Positions 1 through 10,100 of a stretch of DNA of 64,000 bases are shown here, in pieces. The stretch covers positions 62,001 to 126,000 of the forward strand of contig JACKKD010000002.1 of NCBI GenBank assembly GCA_020637675.1, in the 5' to 3' direction. The notes below the pieces were generated by a model. It made no database searches. It saw only the letters and a list, made by a program, of their open reading frames with translations, and had not been told where the DNA came from. Source of the DNA: Paracoccaceae bacterium. GTDB taxonomy: Bacteria; Pseudomonadota; Alphaproteobacteria; Rhodobacterales; Rhodobacteraceae. Each line of letters starts with the position of its first letter. Within the stretch, counting starts at the first letter, position 1. The translations under genes were made by a program, and so were the position numbers.

Positions 1-773
1 TCCGTGCCGAGGAGGTGACGGGCCGCATCATCATCGTCCCGGCCATGAACTATCCCGCGTTCATGGCCGGCACCCGCACCTCGCCCATCGACCGCGGCAA
101 CATGAACCGCAGCTTCCCCGGCCGGCCCGACGGCACGGTGACGCAGAAGATCGCCGACTACTTCCAGCGGGTCCTCCTGCCGATGTCGGACGTGGTGCTG
201 GATTTCCACTCCGGCGGCAAGACGCTCGACTTCCTGCCCTATTGCGCGGCCCACGTTCTGGCCGACAAGCGGCAGGAGGCGCAGGCCTTCGATCTGGTGC
301 GCGCGTTCGGGGCGCCCTACTCATGCAGGATGCTCGAAATCGACGCCGTCGGCATGTACGACACCGCGGCCGAGGAGATGGGCAAGATTTTCGTCACCAC
401 CGAACTTGGCGGTGGCGGCACCGCCAGCGCCCGGACCGCAGGGATCGCCATCCGCGGCTGCCGCAACCTTCTCGTCGCCGCCGGGGTCCTGAAGGGCGCG
501 GTGGAGCCGCAGCCGACGCAATGGCTGGACATGCCGGACGACGACTGCTTCACGTTCTCGGAGGACGCGGGCCTCATCCGCTTCTCAGCCGATCTCGGTG
601 ACCGGGTAGAGAAGGGGCAGACGATCGCCATGATCTATCCGACGAGCCGCACCGGGCTCGCGCCCGTCGCCGTTGCGGCGCGCCGTTCGGGCCTTTTCAC
701 CGCGCGGCATTTCCCGGGACTGGTCAAGCCCGGCGACTGCGTCGCGGTTGTTGCGGACGAGGTGGACGGCTGA
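1..773 (+). CDS. doeB: N-acetyl-diaminobutyrate deacetylase DoeB (5' end outside window)
   Basis: Zinc-dependent amide hydrolase of the succinylglutamate desuccinylase/aspartoacylase superfamily. It matches the ectoine-degradation member that removes acetate from N-alpha-acetyl-L-2,4-diaminobutyrate in the cytoplasm. The text NMNRSFPGRPDGT and the motif VLDFHSGGKTLDF, carrying a zinc-ligand His, are characteristic. A GTG lies at 15, but the frame stays open to the left edge (R-A-E-E before it) and the upstream zinc-ligand region is missing, so the gene begins before the window and about 250 C-terminal residues are seen. It ends 33 bp from the stop of a convergent LuxR-type gene. The family call is strong; substrate assignment is by family resemblance. 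Confidence 0.85.
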   Translation, partial: RAEEVTGRIIIVPAMNYPAFMAGTRTSPIDRGNMNRSFPGRPDGTVTQKIADYFQRVLLPMSDVVLDFHSGGKTLDFLPYCAAHVLADKRQEAQAFDLVRAFGAPYSCRMLEIDAVGMYDTAAEEMGKIFVTTELGGGGTASARTAGIAIRGCRNLLVAAGVLKGAVEPQPTQWLDMPDDDCFTFSEDAGLIRFSADLGDRVEKGQTIAMIYPTSRTGLAPVAVAARRSGLFTARHFPGLVKPGDCVAVVADEVDG

Positions 774-806
774 GGTCCCGGAGGCAGACCGCGCCGCGGC
801 GGCGCG

Positions 807-1595
807 TCAGCTGCGCTCCAGGGTCTCGATGAACCGGGCGAAAAGTTCGCCCTGCGAACTGATGCCGAGTTTGGCGTAGATGTTCCGCCGGTGAATGCGG
901 ACGGTGCCCGAGGCGATCCCGAGCACCTGTCCGAGCGCCTCGGCCGAATAGCCCTTGAGCGTGTACTCCGCCACCTCGCGTTCGCGTTCGGTCAGCTGGC
1001 TCGCTCCGAAGCGCTGGAACGTCCGCTCGATCTGCCCCGTAGACCCTTCGCTCCCAGCTGCGGCCGGGCGGTCGAACCGTTCGGCGAGCCCGCGCCAATT
1101 GCGCGCGACAGCCGCTTCCACCACCGGCGCGGCTTCCGCAAGCGCGGCAAACTCGCGGGCCGAGAACGGCTTCGACGCCCGCATCAGCGAGACGACCACC
1201 ATGGCCCCCTGCCCTGTGTCCACGAAGAAGCCGATCTCTTCGGCCAGCCCGGTCTGGACATAGTAGTTGCGGAAGTATTCGCCCTGATAGAACCGGTCCG
1301 GCGCAAGGTCGCGCATCCGGTAGAGCCTGGGCGCGACCGGCCGCGTCGCCGCGAGGTAGAACGGGTCGAGCAGATAGGGGCCGGCCTGGTAGTCCGTCAC
1401 GAACACCGCGCGCTTGGCGGCGGGGAAGTCGTCGAAGAGGTCGATGGGCTGCGAGGACCCGCGATAGCCGAAGATGACCGTGAAGTCGTAGGGTGTGATC
1501 GCGCGGAGGAAGGCGGCGAGGTGCTTCGGAAAGTCCGGCGTGGCCTCGGCCGCGATCAGGACGCCGATGTGGGGGAGAAGGGAGTGTCCGCTCAT
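807..1595 (-). CDS. LuxR-family transcriptional regulator
   Basis: 262-residue DNA-binding regulator. The C-terminal 65 residues form a LuxR/GerE helix-turn-helix (LTEREREVAEYTLKGYS, then GTVRIHRRNIYAKLGI). The N-terminal ~170 residues look like a GAF/PAS-type sensory fold and do not show the usual acyl-homoserine-lactone domain pattern, so I do not call it a quorum sensor. The reading frame stays open far upstream, antisense to the transporter genes; I start at ATG 1595 because homologous-looking protein begins there (MSGHSLLPHIGVL). It is divergent from the ABC importer at 1698 and convergent with doeB, so control of either or both is a reasonable inference. Confidence 0.8.
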   Translation of the reverse strand: MSGHSLLPHIGVLIAAEATPDFPKHLAAFLRAITPYDFTVIFGYRGSSQPIDLFDDFPAAKRAVFVTDYQAGPYLLDPFYLAATRPVAPRLYRMRDLAPDRFYQGEYFRNYYVQTGLAEEIGFFVDTGQGAMVVVSLMRASKPFSAREFAALAEAAPVVEAAVARNWRGLAERFDRPAAAGSEGSTGQIERTFQRFGASQLTEREREVAEYTLKGYSAEALGQVLGIASGTVRIHRRNIYAKLGISSQGELFARFIETLERS

Positions 1596-1697
1596 CGCCG
1601 CTGCGTTTCCCGACCGTGATATGCGTTTTGGGGTATATACAGGCGCGGCCCCGGTTTCTACGCTTTCGGTCAATTCAGGGCATATGCCGCGAGTGGG

Positions 1698-2798
1698 GTG
1701 CGGGTGGCGGACGGAACGGAGACTCCCATTGCCGAATTGCGCGCGGCGACGAAACGCTACGGTGCCGTCGTGGCCGCGCGGAGCCTTGACCTTTCGATCC
1801 GACGCGGGGAGTTCCTGTCGTTCCTCGGCCCTTCCGGATGCGGCAAGACTACCGCGCTGAGGATGCTCGCGGGGTTCGAGGTGCCGACCGAGGGCGAGAT
1901 CCTCCTGGACGGCCAGAGGGTGAACGACCTGCCGCCGCACCGCCGCCCGGTGAACATGGTGTTCCAGCACTATGCGCTCTTTCCGCATCTGTCGGTTGCG
2001 GACAACATCGCCTACGGTCTCCGCCAACGCCGTCCGCGCCCGCCGGCGGCCGAGGTCGACTCCGCCGTGGCGAAGGCCCTCGAAACCGTGCGGCTGCCGG
2101 GTTTCGGGCCCCGCCGGATCTGGGAGATGTCGGGCGGCCAGCAGCAGCGCGTGGCGCTGGCCCGCGCCATCATCAACGAGCCGAAGCTCCTCCTGCTCGA
2201 CGAACCGATGGCCGCGCTCGACAAGAAGCTCCGCCACGACATGCAGATCGAGTTGCAGACCCTGCAGCGGACGCTCGGCATCACCTTCATCCTGGTGACC
2301 CACGACCAGGAAGAGGCGCTGTCGATGTCCGACCGCATTTGCATCATGCGGGACGGCCAGATCGTGCAGGTGGGCAGCCCGCGCGATCTCTACGACCGGC
2401 CGAAGAACCGCTATGTCGCGGATTTCGTCGGCAAGTCGAACTTCTTCGAGGGCACCGTGCGCGCAGTCGAGGGCGGCTCGGCGCGGCTGGACTGCGCGGG
2501 CGGGATCCGTGTCGTGGGCCGTCCGAGCGAAGGTGTCGCCACGGGACAGGCGGCCATCGCGAGCCTCAGGCCCGAACAGATCAGCCTGACGCGCGGGGAA
2601 GACGGCATTCCGGTGACGGTCGTCAACCGGATCTTCCTCGGAGAACATACAGAATATCTGGTCCGGAACCCCGATCTGGGCCAGTTCCTTGTCCTCAGCT
2701 CGCGTCAGGCCGAAGCGGGGGAGGGCAATTTCGAACCGGGGGAAACGGGACGGGCGCGATGGCGCGATGGCGCGGCGCTGATCCTCAAGAACGACTGA
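1698..2798 (+). CDS. potA: polyamine-type ABC transporter ATP-binding protein (PotA-like)
   Basis: Cytoplasmic ATPase subunit of a spermidine/putrescine-class importer, 366 residues. Visible: Walker A GPSGCGKTT (about 44-52), Q-loop MVFQHYALFPH (87-97), signature SGGQQQR (145-151), Walker B LLLLDEP (164-170), switch His in VTHDQEEAL (200-208), and a C-terminal TOBE-like region. Start is GTG 1698; GTG 1704 is an alternative. First gene of a tight run with the binding protein and two permeases. The PotABCD-like family also imports other cationic or amino-acid-like solutes, so the substrate is not settled; nearness to doeB hints at ectoine-related or diamine compounds. Confidence 0.88.
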   Translation: MRVADGTETPIAELRAATKRYGAVVAARSLDLSIRRGEFLSFLGPSGCGKTTALRMLAGFEVPTEGEILLDGQRVNDLPPHRRPVNMVFQHYALFPHLSVADNIAYGLRQRRPRPPAAEVDSAVAKALETVRLPGFGPRRIWEMSGGQQQRVALARAIINEPKLLLLDEPMAALDKKLRHDMQIELQTLQRTLGITFILVTHDQEEALSMSDRICIMRDGQIVQVGSPRDLYDRPKNRYVADFVGKSNFFEGTVRAVEGGSARLDCAGGIRVVGRPSEGVATGQAAIASLRPEQISLTRGEDGIPVTVVNRIFLGEHTEYLVRNPDLGQFLVLSSRQAEAGEGNFEPGETGRARWRDGAALILKND

Positions 2799-2816
2799 CC
2801 AACTGGGAGAACGAAC

Positions 2817-3977
2817 ATGACGGACCGGAAGGACTTCATCTCTCGTGAGAAATTCATGGCCGAACTCTGGCGCTACAAGAAGGGCTCGGTCACGCGGCGG
2901 CATTTCCTCGGCGTGACGGGGCTGGGACTCGCGACCTCGGTCCTTGGCTCGGCCGTGCCGGGCCTGCGGCGGGCTGCCTGGGCACAACAGAACATCGGCG
3001 ACCGCGTCGTGCTGGCCACCTGGCCCAACTACCACGACCCGGCGAACTTCGAAGCCTTCACGGCCGCAACCGGGGCCGCGGTGGACGTGAACGTCTTCGG
3101 CTCGAACGAGGAGATGCTGGCCAAGCTGCAGGCCGGCGGATCGGGCTGGGACGTCTTCGTGCCGACCAACTACACGATCACCACCTATGTCGGCGAGAGC
3201 CTGATCGAGCCGCTCGATCTCGCGAAAATCCCGAACTACGACGCGGCGTCCTACAACCAGCGCTTCGCGGGCCCCGGAACGGTCGACGGCACCGTCTATG
3301 CCGTGCCGAAGAACTGGGGCACGACGGGCTTTGCGGTCAACACCTCGCAACTCGGCAGCCTGCCGAAGCCGACGACATGGAAGGAGTTCTGGGATATCAC
3401 CATGGCCGAGTTCTCGGGCCGGACGATGGTCCATGACTATCAGCTGACCACCATCGGCAACGCGTTGAAATACTACGGCTATTCCTTCAACTCGATCGAC
3501 CCGAATGAACTCGCCGATGCCGAGAAGCTGCTGATCGAGGCCAAGCCGCACCTCTTCGCCATCTCGTCGGACTACCAGCCCTCGATGCGATCGGGCGACG
3601 CCTGGATGACGATCTGCTGGACCGGCGACGGCAAGCAGATGAACCGCGACATGCCCGAGATCGAGTATGTCCTCGGCAAGGAGGGCGGCGAGCTCTGGTC
3701 GGACTTCTACGCGATCCCGAAGGGCGCCCCGCATGTGGACGCGGCCTATGCGCTCATCAACTTCCTGCTCGACCCGGCGGTGAACGCCAGGGAATCGCTC
3801 TTCCACGGCTATCCGACGGCCGACGCCCGTGTCGACGCGCTGATGCCGCCCGAGGTGCTCAACGACCCGATCCTCTACCCGGCGCAGGAACTCCTCGACG
3901 CGCTCGAATTCGGCGCCGCGGTGACGCTGACCGATCCCAACCGCGCCGAACTGATGGCGCGCTTCAAGTCGGCCTGA
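2817..3977 (+). CDS. potD: polyamine-type ABC transporter substrate-binding protein, Tat signal
   Basis: Periplasmic solute receptor (386 residues) of the spermidine/putrescine class, partner of the flanking ATPase and permeases. The N-terminus carries a twin-arginine signal (TRRHFLGVTG, about residues 26-35) followed by a hydrophobic stretch and a likely cleavage after AWA, so it should be exported folded. The mature part shows the class II binding-protein pattern (GSNEEMLAKLQAGGSGWDV and the C-terminal NFLLDP region). ATG 2817 follows a GGGAGAACG ribosome-binding site, 18 bp after the ATPase stop. Substrate unproven. Confidence 0.88.
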   Translation: MTDRKDFISREKFMAELWRYKKGSVTRRHFLGVTGLGLATSVLGSAVPGLRRAAWAQQNIGDRVVLATWPNYHDPANFEAFTAATGAAVDVNVFGSNEEMLAKLQAGGSGWDVFVPTNYTITTYVGESLIEPLDLAKIPNYDAASYNQRFAGPGTVDGTVYAVPKNWGTTGFAVNTSQLGSLPKPTTWKEFWDITMAEFSGRTMVHDYQLTTIGNALKYYGYSFNSIDPNELADAEKLLIEAKPHLFAISSDYQPSMRSGDAWMTICWTGDGKQMNRDMPEIEYVLGKEGGELWSDFYAIPKGAPHVDAAYALINFLLDPAVNARESLFHGYPTADARVDALMPPEVLNDPILYPAQELLDALEFGAAVTLTDPNRAELMARFKSA

Positions 3978-3981
3978 GCCG

Positions 3982-4833
3982 ATGAGGCCGAGGCTGAGGA
4001 CGACCCTTCTGATGGCGCCGGCGACGGCGTGGCTTCTCGCCATGCTCGTGCTGCCGCTCGTCGTCGTGGTCGTCTTCAGCTTTGGCGAGCGAGCGGCGGC
4101 GGGGGGCTACTCCGCCGCCTTCACCTTCGAGAACTTCGCCAACCTAGGGACGCGCTGGGCGGCGTTCCAGAACACGCTCATGCTCGCTCCCGCGGGCACC
4201 ATCCTCTGCCTTCTCATCGCCTATCCGCTTGCCTACTATCTTGCCATAAAGGCCGATGCGCGGTGGCGGACGCTTCTTCTCATCCTCGTCATCGTGCCCT
4301 TCTGGACCTCGATCCTGATCCGCTCCTATGCCTGGATCTACCTTCTGGGCGGTCAGGGCATCCCGAAGCTCCTCAGCACGTTCGGGCTCGGCAACCCGCG
4401 GCTGATCAACACACCCTTCGCGGTGCTGACGGGCATCGTCTACGGCTACCTGCCGCTGATGGTCTTCCCGATCTATGTCAGCCTCGAACGGCTCGACAAG
4501 CGGCTCCTCGAAGCCTCCGCGGATCTCGGCAGCCCACCGTGGCGCAGCTTCCTGCAGGTGACGCTGCCGCTCTCGATGCCGGGTGTCGCCACCGGCTGCA
4601 TGCTGGTCTTCATCCTCTTGATGGGGGAGTTCCTGATCCCCGCCATGCTCGGCGGCGGCAAGGTCTTCTTCGTCGGCAATGCGCTGGTCGACCTCTTCCT
4701 GCAATCGCGCAACTGGCCGTTCGGGGCGGCGGTCGCGGTCGCGCTGGTCGTCGTCATGCTCGTCACCGTCACCCTCTACATGCGCCTTACGCGGCGCTGG
4801 GCGGGTGCGCGTGACGAGGTCGCGTTGATGTGA
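3982..4833 (+). CDS. potB: ABC transporter permease (PotB-like)
   Basis: Inner-membrane permease of the polyamine-type importer, 283 residues, about six hydrophobic helices. The EAA loop that docks the ATPase is present as EASADLGSPPWRSF (about residue 175). ATG 3982 is only 4 bp after the binding-protein stop, so it is probably translationally coupled. It pairs with the permease at 4841. Confidence 0.88.
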   Translation: MRPRLRTTLLMAPATAWLLAMLVLPLVVVVVFSFGERAAAGGYSAAFTFENFANLGTRWAAFQNTLMLAPAGTILCLLIAYPLAYYLAIKADARWRTLLLILVIVPFWTSILIRSYAWIYLLGGQGIPKLLSTFGLGNPRLINTPFAVLTGIVYGYLPLMVFPIYVSLERLDKRLLEASADLGSPPWRSFLQVTLPLSMPGVATGCMLVFILLMGEFLIPAMLGGGKVFFVGNALVDLFLQSRNWPFGAAVAVALVVVMLVTVTLYMRLTRRWAGARDEVALM

Positions 4834-4840
4834 GGGCGCG

Positions 4841-5659
4841 ATGCGGACCTATGCGATCGCTGTCTACCTCTTCCTCTACATCCCGATCGGGGTGATCGCG
4901 ATCTTTTCCTTCAACGCGGGCCGCCATGCCGCGCAGTTCCAGGGCTTTTCGACCCAGTGGTATGGCAAGGCACTGTCGAACCCCTTCGTGATGGAGGCGC
5001 TGCAGACCTCCGCCACCGTCGCGACGGTATCGGCCGCACTGGCGACGGTCGCGGGAACGCTGGCGGCGCTGGCCCTGCAGGGCGTTACCGGGCGACCTCG
5101 GATCATCTTCGACGCGCTCATCTACGTTGCAGTGATGGTGCCCGGCATCGTCATCGGCATTTCCACACTCATTGCGCTCGTGACGCTCTTCGACTTCCTG
5201 AACCCGGTGCTCTCGGCGCTCTGGCCGCTGGCGGGGGCGGCGCCGAAGCTCAACCTCGGGACAGGCACGCTCATTGCCGCGCACGGACTCTTTGCCATGG
5301 CGCTTGTCGTCATCATCGTGCGGGCCCGGGTGTCGGGCATGGACCGGAGCCTTATCGAGGCATCGGCCGACCTCGGTGCCACACCCTGGGGTACATTCCG
5401 CCAGGTAACGCTGCCACAGATAGCCCCGGCAATCCTCGCGGGGTTCCTCCTCTCCTTCACCTTCAGCTTTGACGATTTCATCATCGCGTTCTTCGTGGCA
5501 GGGTCCGAGACGACGCTGCCGATCTACGTCTTCTCCTCGATCCGGCGCGGAGTGACGCCCGAGATCAACGCCATCGGGACAATGGTGCTGGCCGCCTCGC
5601 TCGTCGTACTGATCGCCGCGCAGGCGATCCTTCAGCGCGGCCGCCGCCGGGAAACGTGA
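4841..5659 (+). CDS. potC: ABC transporter permease (PotC-like)
   Basis: Second inner-membrane permease, 272 residues, with the same topology and an EAA loop EASADLGATPWGTF. It starts 7 bp after potB. Its stop overlaps the GTG start of the following dehydrogenase (GTGA, 5656-5659), placing that enzyme in the same transcription unit. Confidence 0.87.
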   Translation: MRTYAIAVYLFLYIPIGVIAIFSFNAGRHAAQFQGFSTQWYGKALSNPFVMEALQTSATVATVSAALATVAGTLAALALQGVTGRPRIIFDALIYVAVMVPGIVIGISTLIALVTLFDFLNPVLSALWPLAGAAPKLNLGTGTLIAAHGLFAMALVVIIVRARVSGMDRSLIEASADLGATPWGTFRQVTLPQIAPAILAGFLLSFTFSFDDFIIAFFVAGSETTLPIYVFSSIRRGVTPEINAIGTMVLAASLVVLIAAQAILQRGRRRET

Positions 5660-6429
5660 GGGGGGCGGGCGTGCTGCTCAGCGATCGCGTCGCCTTCGTC
5701 ACAGGGGCCGGTTCGGGGATCGGCCGGGCAGGGGCGCTTGCACTGGCAAGGGCGGGGGCAACGGTCGTCGTCACCGATCTTGTCGCCGAGCGTGCGACGG
5801 CCGTTGCGGCCGAGATCGTCGCGATCGGAGGCCAGGCCGAGGGTTTCGCCCTGGATGTGACCGACGACGTCACGCTCGGCGCAGCGATCACTGCGGCGGA
5901 CCGCCGACACGGGCGGCTCGACATCCTTCATTCCCATGCCGGCATCCAGATCGCCGGTGGGCTCGAGGAGGTGACGGCGGCGGAAATGGATGCCTCCTGG
6001 CGGCTCAATGTCCGGTCGCATTTCGTGGCCGCCCGCGCCGCGATGGCGGTGATGAGGCCCCGGGGACAGGGATCGATCATCGTCACGTCGTCGAATTCCG
6101 GCGTGCAATACGACCGGGGGATGATCGCCTATTGCACCACCAAGCACGCCGTCATCGCAATGGTGCGCCAGATCGCGGTGGACTATGCGCGCCACGGGGT
6201 GCGCTGCAATGCGCTCTGCCCCGGCTTCGTCGATACACCCTTCAACGCCGGCTTCGAGACCCAGATGGGCGGGCGTGGGGCCTTGGAACACTATGTCGGC
6301 GGGACCATCCCGATGGGCCGCTGGGGCACGGCGGAGGAGATCGCCGACAGCGTCGTCTACCTCGCATCCGACATGTCCTCGTTCATGACGGGTCATGCGC
6401 TCGTGCTGGACGGGGCGGAGTCGCTTTGA
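5656..6429 (+). CDS. short-chain dehydrogenase/reductase (SDR)
   Basis: Classical SDR, 257 residues, NAD(P)-dependent oxidoreductase. Dinucleotide motif TGAGSGIG at residues 16-23; catalytic Ser 145/146 (TSSNSG), Tyr159 and Lys163 (YCTTK). The usual NAG motif reads HAG. GTG start overlaps the potC stop by 4 bp. Co-transcription with the importer suggests it acts on the imported compound or a derivative; the substrate cannot be read from the sequence. Confidence 0.85.
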   Translation: MRGAGVLLSDRVAFVTGAGSGIGRAGALALARAGATVVVTDLVAERATAVAAEIVAIGGQAEGFALDVTDDVTLGAAITAADRRHGRLDILHSHAGIQIAGGLEEVTAAEMDASWRLNVRSHFVAARAAMAVMRPRGQGSIIVTSSNSGVQYDRGMIAYCTTKHAVIAMVRQIAVDYARHGVRCNALCPGFVDTPFNAGFETQMGGRGALEHYVGGTIPMGRWGTAEEIADSVVYLASDMSSFMTGHALVLDGAESL

Positions 6430-6451
6430 GAATTCGGCAAGGGAGGAAGGC

Positions 6452-6745
6452 ATGACGAGACCGCAGGCAACCGCGACGATGCTGGTCGAGGACGCGACCG
6501 TGCGCGTGACCCGCTTCGACTTCGCGCCGGGGGCCGAGACCGGCTGGCATCGGCACGGGATGGACTACGTCATCACCGCGATCACCGATTGCCGCATGCT
6601 ACTGGAAGAGTCCGGCGGCGGCACGCGGGAAGTCTTGGTGGCGGCGGGCGAAGCCTACAAGCGCGCGGCAGGGGTCGAGCACAACGTCGTCAACGGCGGA
6701 ACCCTGCCGATGCGCTTCATCGAGATCGAACTCAAGCCAAGATAG
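6452..6745 (+). CDS. small cupin-domain protein
   Basis: 97-residue single-domain cupin (double-stranded beta-helix). Metal-ligand pattern GWHRHGMDYV with a further His in GVEHNVVNGG. ATG 6452 has a strong GGGAGGAAGG site 2 bp upstream; an earlier in-frame ATG at 6395 inside the SDR gene is less likely. Last gene of the importer/SDR operon. May be a small isomerase, lyase or sensor; function unknown. Confidence 0.75.
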   Translation: MTRPQATATMLVEDATVRVTRFDFAPGAETGWHRHGMDYVITAITDCRMLLEESGGGTREVLVAAGEAYKRAAGVEHNVVNGGTLPMRFIEIELKPR

Positions 6746-7136
6746 CGGGTGCGCGAGACCCCTGTCCTGGGTTGATGCCGGGGCGGAAACGCAGACTTTC
6801 CGCTGCGATGGCTTCTCATTCCGGCACGAATGCTGCACATAATGACGACGTAACGATTTGAAGGCATTGTGTTTTTATGGACAGTAAGTCCAAGAGCAGA
6901 TATTTGTTGCCCCGTGTTGCGCCAATTCCGCGCAGTGTTCCGGTCTACGGCGCGCAAGGTGGCCACAGGCGTGGAGGGCGATCCCTTCCCGGGCTGTGCA
7001 AGAGGCTGCCTGACGCCGCCCACGTCATCTGGGCCGGTTTTGGCCGGGCGTTGAACGTGCTTCCCGTGCTCGAGGTTCTCGGCCTCATCGGATTGCTCTT
7101 CCTGCTTGGGCGCTGAAGCCCGCCGCGCCGCGCAGC
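6746..7136. other. intergenic region, cupin to RND pump
   Basis: About 390 bp between convergent genes. Apart from the doubtful 79-codon ORF, I see no RNA gene, repeat or convincing terminator. The stretch at 6840-6875 is locally AT-richer. Confidence 0.5.
6877..7116 (+). CDS. possible small single-span membrane protein
   Basis: 79-codon ORF in the gap between the cupin gene and the RND pump. The first ~55 residues are basic and unremarkable. The last ~20 are strongly hydrophobic (LPVLEVLGLIGLLFLLG), like a C-terminal tail anchor. Codon third positions are GC-rich in the second half but mixed in the first, and I see no clear ribosome-binding site. Not recognised; may be spurious. Confidence 0.35.
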   Translation: MDSKSKSRYLLPRVAPIPRSVPVYGAQGGHRRGGRSLPGLCKRLPDAAHVIWAGFGRALNVLPVLEVLGLIGLLFLLGR

Positions 7137-10100
7137 CTATTCGGCGGGGCTCGGCGCGGCCTTTCTCAGCCCGAACCAGCGCTTGCGCCCGGGCGCCCCT
7201 GCGGGCTTCGGGTCGCGCGACGTCAGCATCAGCAGAGAGGGCGTCACGACCAGCGTCAGGATCGTCGCAAAGGCCAGCCCGAAGACGATCGCCGAAGACA
7301 GAGATATCCACCATTGCGTCGAAGGAGCCCCGAAGGTCGTCTCGTGGCTGAGGAGTTCGAGGTTGAAGCCGAACGCGATGGGCAAGACGCCGAGGATGGC
7401 CGTGACCGCCGTCAGCACCACTGGGCGCGCGCGCTCGTGGCAGGTTTCGAGGATCGCATCGACCTTCGACATGCCCTCGCGCCGGAGCGTGTCGTAGGTG
7501 TCGATCAGCACGATGTTGTTGTTCACCACTACCCCGGCGAGCGCGATGATGCCGATCCCGGTCATCACGATGCCGAACGGCTGGCCCATGATCATCAGGC
7601 CGAGGAAGACGCCGATCGTCGACATGACCACGGCCGAGAAGATCAGCCCGACCGAAACGAAGTTGTTGAACTGGGCGAGGAGCACCACGAAGATCAGGAA
7701 CATCGCGGCGACGAAGGCCTTGGTCAGGAACGCGCCCGCCTCGGCCTGCTCCTCGTCCTCTCCGGCAAGCTGGAAGCGGATGCCCTTCTCGTCGAGCCCC
7801 ACCGCAGCAAGCTGTGCAGAGATCGCCTGGCGGATGGGGTCGGCTTGCACGCCTTCGCGGATGTTGGCCTGGACGGTCACGGTCCGCGCACCATTGATCC
7901 GGGTCAGCGTGCCCGTCGTGGGGGCCGCAACGCGCGTGACGAAATTGGCGATGGGCACCGGACCCTCCGCCGTCTCCACCCTCAGCTGATCGAGATGCGA
8001 AATCGTCCGCTGGTCGGGCGGCAGGCGGAGCACGATGTCAACCGCATCGTCCGCGCCGGCGGGGCGGAAGTCCGAGAGCTTGAGGCCGTTGGTCACGAGT
8101 TGCACGACAGCGCCCACCGCGCTAGGCGATATCCCGTAGCGGGCCGCCGCCGCACGGTCGACCTTCAGTTCCCAGTCGACGCCGGGGGGCGGCAGGCCGT
8201 TGTCGATGTCGATCACATCGGGGTTTTTCGCCAGTTGGTCGGCCACGCTGCGTGCCACGTCGTTGAGCCCGGCCGGGTCGTCGGCCGACAGCCTCACCTG
8301 GATCGCCTTGCCCGTGGGCGGGCCGGCCTGCGGCACCGAAACCTCGATGTCGGCGCCCGGGATGCCCTGCATCGCCACCCTGAGGTCGGCGAGGATGGCG
8401 TTGGCGTCCTTCCTCTCGCGCCAGTCGACGAATTCGTACTGGATCACCCCCACCACGTCCGCTGCGACCTCGTTGCCGGCGTTCTGGCCCTTGCCGACGC
8501 GGGTATAGACCGTCTCGATCCCCGGCCAGCCGAGGATGCGTTCCTCTGCCTGGCGCACCAGTGCGTCCTTCTCGTCGATGGAGAGGTTGCCGCGGGCGTG
8601 GACATAGAGAAGTCCGTACTCCGGCTCCACGTTGGGGAAGAATTCCACCCCCTTGCCGAACGTGCCGTAGGCGAAGGGAACGGCCACGAGCGCGGCGACG
8701 GCCGTGAACGTGACGAGCCAGGGGTGGCGGATCGCCCGGGCGACGAAGCGCATGTAGAGGCTGTCGCGGCTGCGGTCCTCCTCCTTCACCGGCTTGGCGA
8801 TGATCGCGCCGAGCGTTGGCGCGAAGAAGAGCGCGTAGACGAGCGAGGCCGAGAGCGTCGCGATCAGCGTGATCGGCATGTACTTCATGAACTCGCCGAC
8901 GATGCCGGGCCAGAACAGCAGGGGCGAGAAGGCCGCGACGCGCGTCGCGGTGGCGGCGATCACCGGCCCGGTCATCTTGTGCGAGGCGAGCGCGAAGGCC
9001 TGGCGCTTGTCCATACCCTCGGCCATGCGCCGCTCGGCGTATTCGGTGACGATGATCGCGTCGTCCACCAGCATGCCGACGGCGAGGATGAGGCTGAAGA
9101 GAACGACGATGTTGACGGTAAGCCCGGCCAGCTGCAGCCCGAGGATGCCGATCAGGAACGAGGCCGGAATAGCGAGTCCGATCAGCAGAGAGGCGCGGCC
9201 AGAGAGCGCGTAGAGGATGACGACGAAGACGAGGATCACCGCCGTCAGGACGGAGTTCTGAAGGTCGGTCAGCAGTTGCCGGATGTCGGTCGACTTGTCC
9301 TGGCTGAACGAGACGACCGTGCCCGCGGGCAGGAGCTTCTGGAAGTCCGCCGTGACCCTCTTCACCTGGTCCACGGTCTCGATCAGGTTGGCGCCGGTGC
9401 GCTTGGAGACCTCGATCGCGATCGCAGGTGCCCCGTCGAGCCGGGTGATGGTCTCGGGGTCCTTGTAGGTGGCCCGGATCGAGGCAAGATCGCGGGCGCG
9501 GACGGTCGCTGTGCCGTTGGAGATTACCGGCAGGTTCGCCACGTCGTCCACCGTCTCGATGAGCGAGGGCACCTTGATCGCATAGCGCCCCTCGGCACCC
9601 TCGAGCGCGCCCGCGGCGATGAGCCGGTTGTTGGCGTTCACGCCGGCGATGAGCGTGTCGGGCCTGAGCCCGTAGGACGACAGTTTCGCCGGGTCGATGA
9701 TGACCTCGACGAGATCGTCCCGTACGCCCTGGAGCGTCGCGTCGAGCACGCCTGGAACTTCCTCGATCCTGTCGCGCAATTCGCGCCCCGCCCTGGTCAG
9801 GATGCGTTCGGGCACATCGCCCGAAAGCGTGACGACGAGAACCGGGAACTCCGAGATGTTGACCTCGTTCACCGTGGGCTCGTCGGTGCCGTCGGGCAGG
9901 TCGCGCTTGGCCTCGGACACCTTGCTGCGCACATCGTCGAGCGCCTTGCCGAGGTCGGCGCCCGCCTGGAACTCCAAAAGCACGTTGCCGCCGCCCTGAT
10001 AGGCGGTCGCCGTCATCTCCTTCACGCCGGTGATGGCCTTCAGCGCCGTCTCCATCGGGCGGAGCAGCAACCGCTCGCTGTCCTCGGGCGAAATGCCCTC

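Noticed and set aside
791..805. GCGCCGC-G-GCGGCGC palindrome between doeB and the LuxR gene
   Set aside because: Short, with a one-base loop and no T-run, in very GC-rich DNA where such symmetry arises by chance; not listed as a terminator.
807..1595. LuxR protein as an acyl-homoserine-lactone quorum sensor
   Set aside because: The N-terminal domain does not show the autoinducer-binding pattern and no luxI-type synthase is nearby.
1596..4043. Minus-strand extension of the LuxR frame by over 800 codons
   Set aside because: It lies antisense to the ABC transporter genes and has shadow-type composition; only 807-1595 is protein-like.
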